Position numbers and translations under genes: made by a program | The notes under the pieces: model-generated | Seen by the model: only the letters and a program-made list of their open reading frames with translations | Database searches by the model: none | Told to the model about the DNA's origin: nothing | Origin: an uncultured Collinsella sp. | GTDB taxonomy: Bacteria > Actinomycetota > Coriobacteriia > Coriobacteriales > Coriobacteriaceae | Direction of reading: 5' to 3' | NCBI GenBank assembly: GCA_900555765.1 | Contig: USMA01000092.1 | Span: forward strand, 1 to 5,409 | DNA length: 5,409 nucleotides | Part shown: one piece after another, positions 1 through 5,409 of the stretch | How the letters are laid out: each line of letters begins with the position of its first letter | How positions within the stretch are numbered: the first letter of the stretch is position 1

Positions 1-915
1 ATCAAACGTGAGCTGCCCCAGCTCGCGGAAATCGCTACGAGGCGCCGGGGTATCCCACCGCTCGGGATACGAGAACGCGAACTGGATGGGAATACGCATG
101 TCGGAAGCACCGAGATGCGCCATCACGGAGCCGTCGGCAAACTCGACCATAGAGTGAATCTTGGACTGACGCTGCACGACCACGATAATGAAATCGAGGT
201 CGCAGTTAAACAGATGCATGGCCTCAATGCGCTCTAGGCCCTTGTTCATGAGGGTGGCGGAGTCGATGGTGATCTTGGCACCCATGGCCCACGTGGGATG
301 TGCGAGGGCATCGGCACGCGTCACGCGATTGAGCTCGTCGCGCGTACGGCCAAAGAACGGACCGCCCGAGCAGGTAAGCCAAATACAATGAGCCTCGCGC
401 GGGTCCTCCCCCAGATAGCACTGGTAGATGGCGGAGTGCTCAGAGTCGACTGGAATAAGCTGGCCCGGTTGTGCCAACGGCATAAGCAAGTCGCCACCGA
501 CGACGAGGGACTCCTTGTTGGCAAGGGCAAGGCGCTTATTAGAGGTCAAGGCCGCATGGCTCGCCTCGAGACCGGCGGCGCCCACAATAGCAACGAGCAC
601 GCAGTCGACATCGTCGCGACGCGCGAGCTCGCAAACCGCCTGCGCGCCAACGCCGAGCTTCGTTCCCTCGGGCAACTCCTGCAGCACGGCGTCATCGCCG
701 TGAGCGACATCGGCCACGGCAACCGCCGGAACCGAGAACTCGCGGGCAGCGGCAACGAGCTCAGAGGTGCTGGAATTAACGGACAGCGCCGTCACCTGCA
801 GGCGATCAGCATGCTGACGGCACACATCGAGTGCCTGGGTGCCGATAGAGCCCGTACAACCCAGGATGGCAACACGGAGGCGCCCATCGGGGCCATACGT
901 CGTCTGGAATGACAT
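1..915 (-). CDS. dxr: 1-deoxy-D-xylulose 5-phosphate reductoisomerase, N-terminal 305 codons (3' end outside window)
   Basis: DXR (IspC) converts 1-deoxy-D-xylulose 5-phosphate to 2-C-methyl-D-erythritol 4-phosphate with NADPH and a divalent metal, the first committed step of the cytosolic MEP isoprenoid pathway. Seen in the translation: an NADPH-binding loop GCTGSIG at residues 19-25, IVGAAGL at 110-116, LANKES at 131-136, the metal-binding motif VDSEH at 156-160 (D157, E159, H160), SGGPF at 183-187, HPTWAMG at 206-212, and DSATLMNKGLE at 218-228 with the metal-ligand E228. IHSM with its conserved His follows at 253-256. The frame is open to base 1; the family is about 380-400 residues, so roughly the last 80-95 are missing. 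The ATG overlaps the cdsA stop by one base (TAATG), with GGAGG at 925-929, nine bases upstream. The motif usually read HPQS is QRQS here (248-251). Its product feeds the undecaprenyl-PP made by neighbouring uppS. Confidence 0.96.
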   Translation of the reverse strand, partial: MSFQTTYGPDGRLRVAILGCTGSIGTQALDVCRQHADRLQVTALSVNSSTSELVAAAREFSVPAVAVADVAHGDDAVLQELPEGTKLGVGAQAVCELARRDDVDCVLVAIVGAAGLEASHAALTSNKRLALANKESLVVGGDLLMPLAQPGQLIPVDSEHSAIYQCYLGEDPREAHCIWLTCSGGPFFGRTRDELNRVTRADALAHPTWAMGAKITIDSATLMNKGLERIEAMHLFNCDLDFIIVVVQRQSKIHSMVEFADGSVMAHLGASDMRIPIQFAFSYPERWDTPAPRSDFRELGQLTFD

Positions 916-1814
916 TACAGCACGCCTCCGATCATCAGCATCAGCTGCGCGGTAATGCAGCCAAAGATAAGCGAGTCGCTACGGTCGAGCATGCCGCCAT
1001 GGCCCGGGATAAGGTTGCCGGAATCCTTGACGCCCACGCCACGCTTGATGCGCGACTCGATAAGGTCGCCGATAACGCCCAAAATGGACACGACCACGCC
1101 GCACAGCAGCGCATAGGGCAGGCTGAGCTTGTAGAAGTGCGTCGCCCACAGAATGAGCCAAATCAAAACCGAGCCCAGGATGCCGCCGACAAACCCCTCC
1201 CAGCTCTTTTTGGGAGAGATCTTGGGAACCATCTTGTGCTTGCCGATACGGCTGCCCACAATGTAGGCAAACGAATCGGAGACCCAAAGGGACGCGCAAA
1301 CGCCCACTGAAAGCAGGGCGCCGGCAAAACCGGGCACGGCATCGCGCAGCAGCACGATAGCCGACAGCATAAAGCCAGTGTAGATGGGACCCATGAGCGT
1401 CACGGCCACATCAGAGATGCGGGTACGCGGCGACCAGACATACCAAATGCCCACAGCGAGCATCAGGGCAAAAAGCAGGGCATTCAGCAACATCGAATCG
1501 CCCAACGCCGACAGCGGAAAGAGTACGGCGGCAGCGATACCCATGCGCTCGTTAGCCATCTTGCCATCGAGCCTCGTCATACGGAAAAACTCATAACAGC
1601 ACAGACCGCTCATGACGGAAACAAAGATGGCAGTGGGCACGATACCCAAAACCAGGCACAGGATAAAGACAACGGCGTAGACGATACCGGCGGCGGCACG
1701 GGTAATAAAGCCCGCCAGCCACGAACCGCTGCCGCTCTTCGCTGCAGGCGCTCCCGCAGTGGCCGCTATACGCGCAGGCGTCTTGGGAGCAGAAGCCTTG
1801 GGACGATCGGACAC
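915..1814 (-). CDS. cdsA: Phosphatidate cytidylyltransferase (CDP-diacylglycerol synthase)
   Basis: This integral membrane enzyme makes CDP-diacylglycerol from phosphatidate and CTP, the branch point for bacterial phospholipids. The 299-residue product carries the family's C-terminal signature at about 254-280: SRIKR, then KDSGN, PGHGG and DRSD, with the catalytic-region acidic residues D264, D277 and D280. A second conserved block lies at 179-206, with SDSFAY, GKHK and SPKKSWEG. Several long hydrophobic stretches, at about 40-70, 93-125, 138-175 and 207-250, fit a multi-pass membrane protein. The first 30 or so residues are a hydrophilic run rich in Ala, Pro, Lys and Ser, probably cytoplasmic and not part of the catalytic fold. 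The start is GTG at 1812-1814, two bases after the uppS stop, and a GAGGAGG site inside the end of uppS supports it. The stop codon shares one base with the dxr ATG. In the PROSITE-type signature as I recall it, the position of Ser279 is usually hydrophobic or Thr; I regard this as tolerated variation. Confidence 0.96.
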   Translation of the reverse strand: MSDRPKASAPKTPARIAATAGAPAAKSGSGSWLAGFITRAAAGIVYAVVFILCLVLGIVPTAIFVSVMSGLCCYEFFRMTRLDGKMANERMGIAAAVLFPLSALGDSMLLNALLFALMLAVGIWYVWSPRTRISDVAVTLMGPIYTGFMLSAIVLLRDAVPGFAGALLSVGVCASLWVSDSFAYIVGSRIGKHKMVPKISPKKSWEGFVGGILGSVLIWLILWATHFYKLSLPYALLCGVVVSILGVIGDLIESRIKRGVGVKDSGNLIPGHGGMLDRSDSLIFGCITAQLMLMIGGVL

Positions 1815-1816
1815 GA

Positions 1817-2611
1817 TTAAGCCTCCTCGGTCTTGCTCAGTCCACCAAACCTACGGTCACGGCCCTGATAGGCCAAAATGGCGTCGACAAGGCCCCAACG
1901 ATCAAAGTCGGGCCAATAGGTATCGGTGACGTAGAACTCGGAATAAGCTACCTGCCACAGCAGATAGTTCGAAAGGCGCAGCTCACCAGAGGTGCGAATC
2001 ACAAGCTCAGGATCGGGAAGACCGGCGGTATAGAGGTGGGAAGCCACCATGTCGTCATCAATTGCGGCAGGATCGATCTTACCGGCGGCAACGTCGAGTG
2101 CGATCTGACGGACAGCGCGGGTAATCTCGGCACGCGCGCCGTAGTTGACGGCAAGCGCCAGCGTCATACCGGTGTGATCGGCGCACTCGGCAAGACCGCG
2201 TTCAAAAACGTCGCGGGTCTTCTTGGGCAGCGCGGAAATATCACCCAAAAAGACAACACGCACGTTTTCGCGCTTCAGAAGCGGCAGCTCGTCGATGAAC
2301 GTCTTGGCAAACAGATGCATCAAGACGTTGACCTCATGCTGCGGACGGTTCCAGTTTTCGGTAGAAAACGCATAAGCCGAAAGCACGTCGACGCCCAGAC
2401 GCACGCAGGCGGTAATAATCTCGCGAAGGGAGACGATACCCGCCTTGTGGCCCTCGGTGCGCGCAAGACCGCGCGACGTGGCCCAACGACCGTTGCCGTC
2501 CATGATGCACGAGATATGGTGCGGAATGTTATTGAGGTCAAGGTCGGAAAAACCGACGCCCGTAGGGGCGTCGGCAAAGTACTCGACCAGTTTATGCTCG
2601 TCGTATTGCAC
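1817..2611 (-). CDS. uppS: Isoprenyl transferase (undecaprenyl diphosphate synthase, cis-prenyltransferase)
   Basis: The enzyme condenses isopentenyl diphosphate units onto farnesyl (or another allylic) diphosphate in cis, giving the C55 lipid carrier precursor for peptidoglycan and other surface polymers. It is cytosolic and acts at the membrane. The 264-residue protein has the full set of cis-prenyltransferase motifs: IMDGNGRWA at 36-44, with catalytic-loop Asp D38; GHKAG at 54-58; YAFSTENWNRP at 80-90; and IRTSGELRLSNY at 205-216, followed by LLWQVAYSE (E225) and WPDF. These leave little doubt about the family. Chain length (C55 or shorter) cannot be read from sequence alone; the placement between frr and cdsA favours the UppS role. 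The start is GTG at 2609-2611, one base after the frr stop, with GGAG at 2619-2622 inside frr. This gives about 30 residues ahead of the HIS-IMDGNG core, slightly longer than E. coli UppS. Confidence 0.96.
   Translation of the reverse strand: MQYDEHKLVEYFADAPTGVGFSDLDLNNIPHHISCIMDGNGRWATSRGLARTEGHKAGIVSLREIITACVRLGVDVLSAYAFSTENWNRPQHEVNVLMHLFAKTFIDELPLLKRENVRVVFLGDISALPKKTRDVFERGLAECADHTGMTLALAVNYGARAEITRAVRQIALDVAAGKIDPAAIDDDMVASHLYTAGLPDPELVIRTSGELRLSNYLLWQVAYSEFYVTDTYWPDFDRWGLVDAILAYQGRDRRFGGLSKTEEA
1822..1828 (-). promoter_or_regulatory. Ribosome-binding site of cdsA (decides a GTG start)
   Basis: GAGGAGG on the minus strand, seven bases before the GTG of cdsA and lying inside the last codons of uppS. 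It supports the GTG at 1812-1814 and implies coupling of cdsA translation to uppS. Confidence 0.85.
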
Positions 2612-2612
2612 C

Positions 2613-3149
2613 TTAGATCTCCATGACCTCGGCTTCTTTTTCCTTCAGAAGCTCCTCGACCTTGGCGACATACTCATCGGTGTGCTTCTGGACCTTGGCC
2701 TGCTCGCGACGGACATCGTCCTCGGTGAGCTCCTCATCGCGCTCGAGCTTGTTGTTGAAGTCGCGACGGATGTTACGGATAGACACCTTGGCCTGCTCGG
2801 CGTACTCGCGGCACTCCTTGACGAGCTCGCGACGGCGCTCCTCAGTGGGAGCCGGGAACGGAAGACGAACGACGGTGCCATCGGAGTTGGGGGTAATACC
2901 CAGATCGGAAGCGCCGATGGCCTTGACGATAGCATTGATGAGTGCCTTGTCCCACGGCTCGATGAGCAGCATGTGGGCCTCGGGGGTCTTGAAGGCGGCA
3001 ACCTGCGTGACCGGCGTGGGAACACCGTAATAATCGACGGTGATGTCGGACAGAATGTTGGCATTGGCGCGGCCGGTACGAACCTTGGAGAAGTTATGCT
3101 TGAGGGACTCGAGCGACTTGTCCATATGGGCGGTGATGTTCTCTGCCAT
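2613..3149 (-). CDS. frr: Ribosome recycling factor
   Basis: RRF works with EF-G to split the post-termination ribosome complex so that subunits can be reused. The 178-residue product is close to the usual 185 and shows the family pattern: an N-terminal helix of domain I with VRTGRAN at 23-29, the domain II stretch with YYGVPTPV at 40-47 and IEPWDK at 63-68, GLTPNSDG-like GITPNSDG at 84-91, and RLPFPAPTEERR at 95-106. The returning charged helices of domain I follow, with the RNIRRD block at 124-129; R127 is probably the equivalent of E. coli Arg132. The ATG is fixed by a perfect AGGAGG at 3157-3162 with a seven-base spacer, itself lying in the last codons of pyrH. It begins two bases after the pyrH stop, so it is very likely translationally coupled to pyrH. 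The N-terminus is about four residues shorter than in E. coli, which is common. Confidence 0.98.
   Translation of the reverse strand: MAENITAHMDKSLESLKHNFSKVRTGRANANILSDITVDYYGVPTPVTQVAAFKTPEAHMLLIEPWDKALINAIVKAIGASDLGITPNSDGTVVRLPFPAPTEERRRELVKECREYAEQAKVSIRNIRRDFNNKLERDEELTEDDVRREQAKVQKHTDEYVAKVEELLKEKEAEVMEI
2619..2622 (-). promoter_or_regulatory. Ribosome-binding site of uppS (decides a GTG start)
   Basis: GGAG on the minus strand within the final codons of frr, seven bases before the uppS GTG. It is shorter than the other Shine-Dalgarno sites here, so uppS may rely more on ribosomes finishing frr one base away. Confidence 0.65.
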
Positions 3150-3151
3150 GC

Positions 3152-3874
3152 TTAATCCTCCTGATAGACGAGCGTGCCGCCGGGCTCACCCGAAAGCGCG
3201 CGCTTGACGGTGTCCTCGCCATCGATGTTGAGGACCAAAATCGGCATACGGTTGTCCTGGCACAGTGCCGTAGCCGTGGAATCCATAACCTGCAGACCGC
3301 GGACGAGAACCTCGTGATAGGTAATCTTGTCAAAACGGACGACGTCGGCGCACTTGACGGGATCCTTGTCGTAGATGCCGTCAACCTTGGTGGCTTTAAT
3401 CAGAATCTCGGCGCCGATCTCGCACGCACGAAGAGCCGCGGCGGTGTCGGTCGTAAAGTACGGATTGCCCGAACCGGCGGCAAAAATAACGACGTTGCCC
3501 TTGGAAAGGTGGTTGATGGCGCGACGGCGAATATAGGGCTCGCAGATCTCGTTCATCTGGATAGCGCTCATCACGCGGCAGGGAACATCGTTATGCTCGA
3601 AGGCATCCTGCAGGGCGAGCGCGTTCATAACGGTTGCCAGCATGCCCATGTAGTCGGCCTGAGCACGCTCCATGCCACCGGCAGCGCCGGCCATGCCGCG
3701 GAAAATATTGCCGCCGCCGACAACGACGCCGACCTCATGGCCTACGGCGAGCAGCTCCTTGACCTGCTTGGCAAGATGGTCGGTAACCTTGGGGTCGATG
3801 CCATATTGGCCGTCGCCCATCAGTGCTTCGCCGGAAAGCTTCAGAAGCACGCGTTTATATCGGATGTCGGACAA
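3152..3874 (-). CDS. pyrH: Uridylate (UMP) kinase, amino acid kinase family
   Basis: PyrH phosphorylates UMP to UDP with ATP, the entry to UTP and CTP. It is a cytosolic hexamer in the amino acid kinase fold, usually activated by GTP and inhibited by UTP. The 240 residues match the family's length. Visible motifs are LLKLSGEAL at 10-18 (phosphate-binding Lys12), [11 protein letters not shown] at 50-60, [16 protein letters not shown] at 73-88 (D74 at the UMP-binding position), [19 protein letters not shown] at 132-150, and [13 protein letters not shown] at 160-172, the nucleotide-binding segment. The start is TTG at 3872-3874. It is chosen because an excellent AAAGGAGG lies six bases upstream and the next residues, [17 protein letters not shown], align with normal PyrH N-termini. 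It is the first gene after the tsf terminator and so is probably the head of the pyrH-frr-uppS-cdsA-dxr unit, whether by its own promoter or by read-through. Confidence 0.98.
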   Translation of the reverse strand: MSDIRYKRVLLKLSGEALMGDGQYGIDPKVTDHLAKQVKELLAVGHEVGVVVGGGNIFRGMAGAAGGMERAQADYMGMLATVMNALALQDAFEHNDVPCRVMSAIQMNEICEPYIRRRAINHLSKGNVVIFAAGSGNPYFTTDTAAALRACEIGAEILIKATKVDGIYDKDPVKCADVVRFDKITYHEVLVRGLQVMDSTATALCQDNRMPILVLNIDGEDTVKRALSGEPGGTLVYQED

Positions 3875-3880
3875 AGCGAT

Positions 3881-3888
3881 CCTCCTTT
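3881..3888 (-). promoter_or_regulatory. Ribosome-binding site of pyrH (decides a TTG start)
   Basis: AAAGGAGG on the minus strand, six bases before TTG. It is a near-perfect anti-Shine-Dalgarno match in an AT-rich leader and probably compensates for the weak TTG start codon. Confidence 0.88.
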
Positions 3889-3914
3889 AATTAGACTCTC
3901 AATATGATATCAAA

Positions 3915-3930
3915 GGCTCTGATAAGAGCC
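3915..3930 (-). other. Small hairpin in the pyrH leader
   Basis: On the minus strand GGCTCT and AGAGCC form a perfect 6-bp stem around the loop TATC, followed by TTTGAT. It lies just after the tsf terminator and about 27 bases before the pyrH Shine-Dalgarno site. The T-tract is poor, so it may be a weak backup terminator, an mRNA 5'-end structure or chance. No function can be assigned from sequence alone. Confidence 0.4.
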
Positions 3931-3933
3931 ATG

Positions 3934-3968
3934 AAAAAGCAGGCTGTGAGTAAAACCCACAGCCTGCT
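3934..3968 (-). terminator. Rho-independent terminator after tsf
   Basis: On the minus strand AGCAGGCTGTG pairs perfectly with CACAGCCTGCT (3958-3968 with 3938-3948), an 11-bp stem with a 9-base loop GGTTTTACT, running straight into TTTTT (3934-3938) and then CAT. It starts 23 bases after the tsf stop codon. This is the structure of an intrinsic terminator acting on rpsB-tsf transcripts. The short U-tract could let part of the polymerases through to pyrH. Confidence 0.88.
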
Positions 3969-3991
3969 CATTACCAGCTACAAGAGCTTAT

Positions 3992-4861
3992 TTACTCGCC
4001 ACGGACCAGACGGTCAAAGGCAACGACGGTAATGGTGTCGCCGAGCTCCTTGGAGACCTGCTCAGCGTACTTCTTGATGGTGAGGGAGCTGTCCTTGATG
4101 AACTCCTGCTCGGTGAGCACGGACTGCTTGTAGAACTTCTCCAGACGGCCTACAGCCATCTTCTCCTGGATAGCCTCGGGCTTGCCGGACTCGGCAGCCT
4201 GCGCCATGTAGATCTGCTTCTCGTGCTCGACGGTCTCGGCCGGAACCTGATTGCGGGTAGCGCAGATCGGGGCGACGGCAGCAACCTGAAGGGCAACGTC
4301 GTGAGCGAAGGTCTTGAAGGACTCAGCCTGAGCGGTCTCGGCCTTCTCGAAGGCGAACTCGACGAGGACGCCGATCTTACCACCCATGTGGATGTAAGAA
4401 GCGAGCGCGCCGTTCTCAGCCTTGCGGGCAGCGAAGCGGGAGATCTTCATGTTCTCGCCCATGATGTGAATCATCTCGGTGAGCTCGGAGGAAACGGTCT
4501 CCTCGCCCATCGGCTTCTCGAGCAAAGCGTCGACGTCAGCAGGCTCGGTGGTAGCGACAACCTCAGCGACCTTGGAAGCAAAGCCGGTGAACTTGGCGTT
4601 GGAGCCAACGAAGTCGGTCTCGCAGGAGAGCTCGAGCAGAGCGCCGGTCTTGCCATCCTCGGAGACGAACGCGGCGACAGCGCCCTCGTTGGTCTCACGG
4701 CCAGCCTTCTTGGCAGCCTTGGCAAGGCCGTTCTTACGCAGAACGTCGACAGCGGCGTCCATGTCGCCGTCAGCCTCGACGAGAGCCTTCTTGCACTCCA
4801 TCATCGGGGAGTCGGTCATCTCGCGGAGCTGCTTGACCATAGCGGCGTTAATCTGGGCCAT
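3992..4861 (-). CDS. tsf: Elongation factor Ts
   Basis: EF-Ts is the guanine nucleotide exchange factor that recycles EF-Tu-GDP to EF-Tu-GTP in the cytosol. The 289-residue protein has the N-terminal UBA-like domain, with LREMTDSPMMECKKAL at 12-27 followed by the ADGDMDAAVDVLRKNG helix region, then the core domain with LELSCETDFV at 76-85. Within it T82-D83-F84-V85 is the conserved EF-Tu contact loop. Later blocks include the core repeat with IHMGGKIGVLVEF and a C-terminal stretch FIKDSSLTIKKY. Length is normal (about 280-300). I place the start at the ATG 4859-4861, not at the in-frame TTG five codons upstream (4876). AAAGGA lies six bases before the ATG and would be inside the coding region if the TTG were used, and MAQINAAMVKQLRE matches the usual EF-Ts N-terminus. 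It follows rpsB by 45 bases, the classical S2-EF-Ts pair, and is followed by an intrinsic terminator. Confidence 0.98.
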   Translation of the reverse strand: MAQINAAMVKQLREMTDSPMMECKKALVEADGDMDAAVDVLRKNGLAKAAKKAGRETNEGAVAAFVSEDGKTGALLELSCETDFVGSNAKFTGFASKVAEVVATTEPADVDALLEKPMGEETVSSELTEMIHIMGENMKISRFAARKAENGALASYIHMGGKIGVLVEFAFEKAETAQAESFKTFAHDVALQVAAVAPICATRNQVPAETVEHEKQIYMAQAAESGKPEAIQEKMAVGRLEKFYKQSVLTEQEFIKDSSLTIKKYAEQVSKELGDTITVVAFDRLVRGE

Positions 4862-4867
4862 TGTGGT

Positions 4868-4873
4868 TCCTTT
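4868..4873 (-). promoter_or_regulatory. Ribosome-binding site of tsf
   Basis: AAAGGA on the minus strand, six bases before the ATG at 4859-4861, in an AT-rich 45-base rpsB-tsf spacer. It decides against the upstream in-frame TTG at 4876. I see no other structure in the spacer. Confidence 0.8.
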
Positions 4874-4906
4874 CAAAGAGATGAAATAGAATTAACTAAG
4901 ACTGAT

Positions 4907-5409
4907 TTACTCGGCCTTGGGCTCAGCGGCCATCTCGGCCTCGGAGACCTGCTCCTTGCCGGAGCCAGCGAGGCAGGCGTCAGCCATGAGCTCGCACATA
5001 AGGGTGACAGCGGAGATTGCGTCATCGTTGCAGGGGATGCCGTACTCGACCTCGTCGGGATCGGAGTTGGTGTCGATCAGAGCACCGCCGCAGGCTCTGA
5101 GCCTCCTTGATGGCGTCCTCCTCGCGCTTGGTGTCGATGACGAAGAGAGCCTGGGGCAGACCCTTCATGTCGCGGGCGCCACCGAGGTTGGTCTGGAGCT
5201 TGGTGAGCTCCTTGCCGAGAACAGCCTGCTCCTTCTTGGGCAGAACAGCCATGCGGCCGTCCTCGACCATGGCCTCGAGCTCCTCCATGCGGTTGATGCG
5301 GGAGCGGATGGTGACGAAGTAGGTCAGCATACCGCCGAGCCAACGCTGGTTGATGTTAGGCATGTTGGCGAGCTCAGCAGCGATCTTGCCGGCCTCCTGC
5401 GCCTGCATC
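4907..5409 (-). CDS. rpsB: Small ribosomal subunit protein uS2 (S2), 5' end outside window and internally frameshifted
   Basis: S2 binds 16S rRNA at the head-body junction of the 30S subunit and helps recruit S1 in many bacteria. The right edge cuts the gene; about 80 N-terminal residues are missing, and the Met at 5408 is internal. The first frame (5408 down to about 5097) gives clear S2 sequence: [46 protein letters not shown], then [10 protein letters not shown]. Homology resumes in another frame from 5083 ([26 protein letters not shown]) to TAA at 4907-4909, with an acidic Ala/Glu-rich tail ending in EPKAE. Only 13 bases separate EAQ from ALID where about 21 are expected from the usual xxLxIPVx segment, a net loss of about 8 bases. 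Unshifted reading ends at 5022 after nonsense residues. S2 is normally essential, so a sequencing or assembly error is the likeliest cause; a true mutation with another copy elsewhere is possible. Confidence 0.93.
5077..5100. repeat. 7-bp inverted repeat at the rpsB frameshift
   Basis: TCAGAGC (5077-5083) and GCTCTGA (5094-5100) are perfect inverted copies around a 10-base spacer, ACCGCCGCAG. The spacer and stem edge are exactly where the rpsB reading frame breaks and where expected conserved residues are missing. The repeat may be a cause of the break (deletion or misassembly at a hairpin) or coincidence. Confidence 0.6.

Noticed and set aside
298..912. A 204-codon open frame on the plus strand
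   Set aside because: It lies wholly opposite dxr, whose minus-strand frame carries all the diagnostic motifs; the plus-strand translation resembles no family I know.
2445..3155. A 236-codon open frame on the plus strand
   Set aside because: Antisense to uppS and frr, both identified by motifs; Leu/Asp/Gly-rich shadow product.
4862..4876. Upstream in-frame TTG as the tsf start (adds five residues, MKGTT)
   Set aside because: The AAAGGA ribosome-binding site would then be inside the gene, and the ATG at 4859-4861 gives the standard EF-Ts N-terminus.
4223..5110. A 295-codon open frame on the plus strand opposite tsf and rpsB
   Set aside because: It is antisense to well-supported tsf and rpsB, is dominated by Leu/Gly/Asp/Val repeats expected from the complement of this codon usage, shows no family motif and spans an intergenic spacer. 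It is a shadow frame.
5022..5408. A complete 128-residue protein starting at the Met at 5408
   Set aside because: The Met is internal to S2 (it follows the part of the fold lying beyond the window), and the last residues after EAQ are out of frame nonsense. It is a fragment of rpsB, not a separate gene.
1..5409. Mobile elements, CRISPR arrays, tRNA or rRNA genes, prophage or defence genes
   Set aside because: No direct repeat arrays, transposase motifs, cloverleaf structures or attachment-like repeats were seen; the window is a conserved housekeeping operon.

Overview
The window is almost wholly coding, and every gene lies on the minus strand, so transcription runs from high to low coordinates. 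In transcription order it reads: rpsB (3' part, broken by a frameshift), tsf, an intrinsic terminator, pyrH, frr, uppS, cdsA, and dxr (5' part, cut by the left edge). This is the widely conserved bacterial block joining translation (ribosomal protein S2, EF-Ts, ribosome recycling factor), pyrimidine nucleotide supply (UMP kinase), and envelope lipid and isoprenoid synthesis (undecaprenyl-PP synthase, CDP-diacylglycerol synthase, DXP reductoisomerase).

The source is a bacterium of moderately high GC with strong Shine-Dalgarno sites (GGAGG type), mixed ATG/GTG/TTG starts and tight gene packing. uppS-cdsA-dxr directly after frr is typical of Firmicutes-like layouts; many classical Actinobacteria keep uppS elsewhere. 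Protein wording and base composition suggest Coriobacteriia, perhaps Collinsella-like, from gut. That placement is my inference from memory of the families, not a search result.

Layout: 1-915 dxr (N-terminal 305 codons); 915-1814 cdsA; 1817-2611 uppS; 2613-3149 frr; 3152-3874 pyrH; 3875-3991 intergenic with a clear terminator after tsf and a second small hairpin; 3992-4861 tsf; 4862-4906 AT-rich spacer with the tsf ribosome-binding site; 4907-5409 rpsB remnant. From pyrH to dxr the genes are separated by 2, 1, 2 and -1 bases, and the Shine-Dalgarno sites lie inside the 3' ends of the upstream genes, which implies one transcript and translational coupling. There is no gene-free stretch over 300 bases.

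I see no new biological system here: this is a core housekeeping operon. The points worth a second look are the rpsB frameshift at about 5084-5096, sitting in the loop of a perfect 7-bp inverted repeat; the terminator dividing rpsB-tsf from pyrH-dxr; and a His-Pro to Gln-Arg change in a usually conserved DXR motif.
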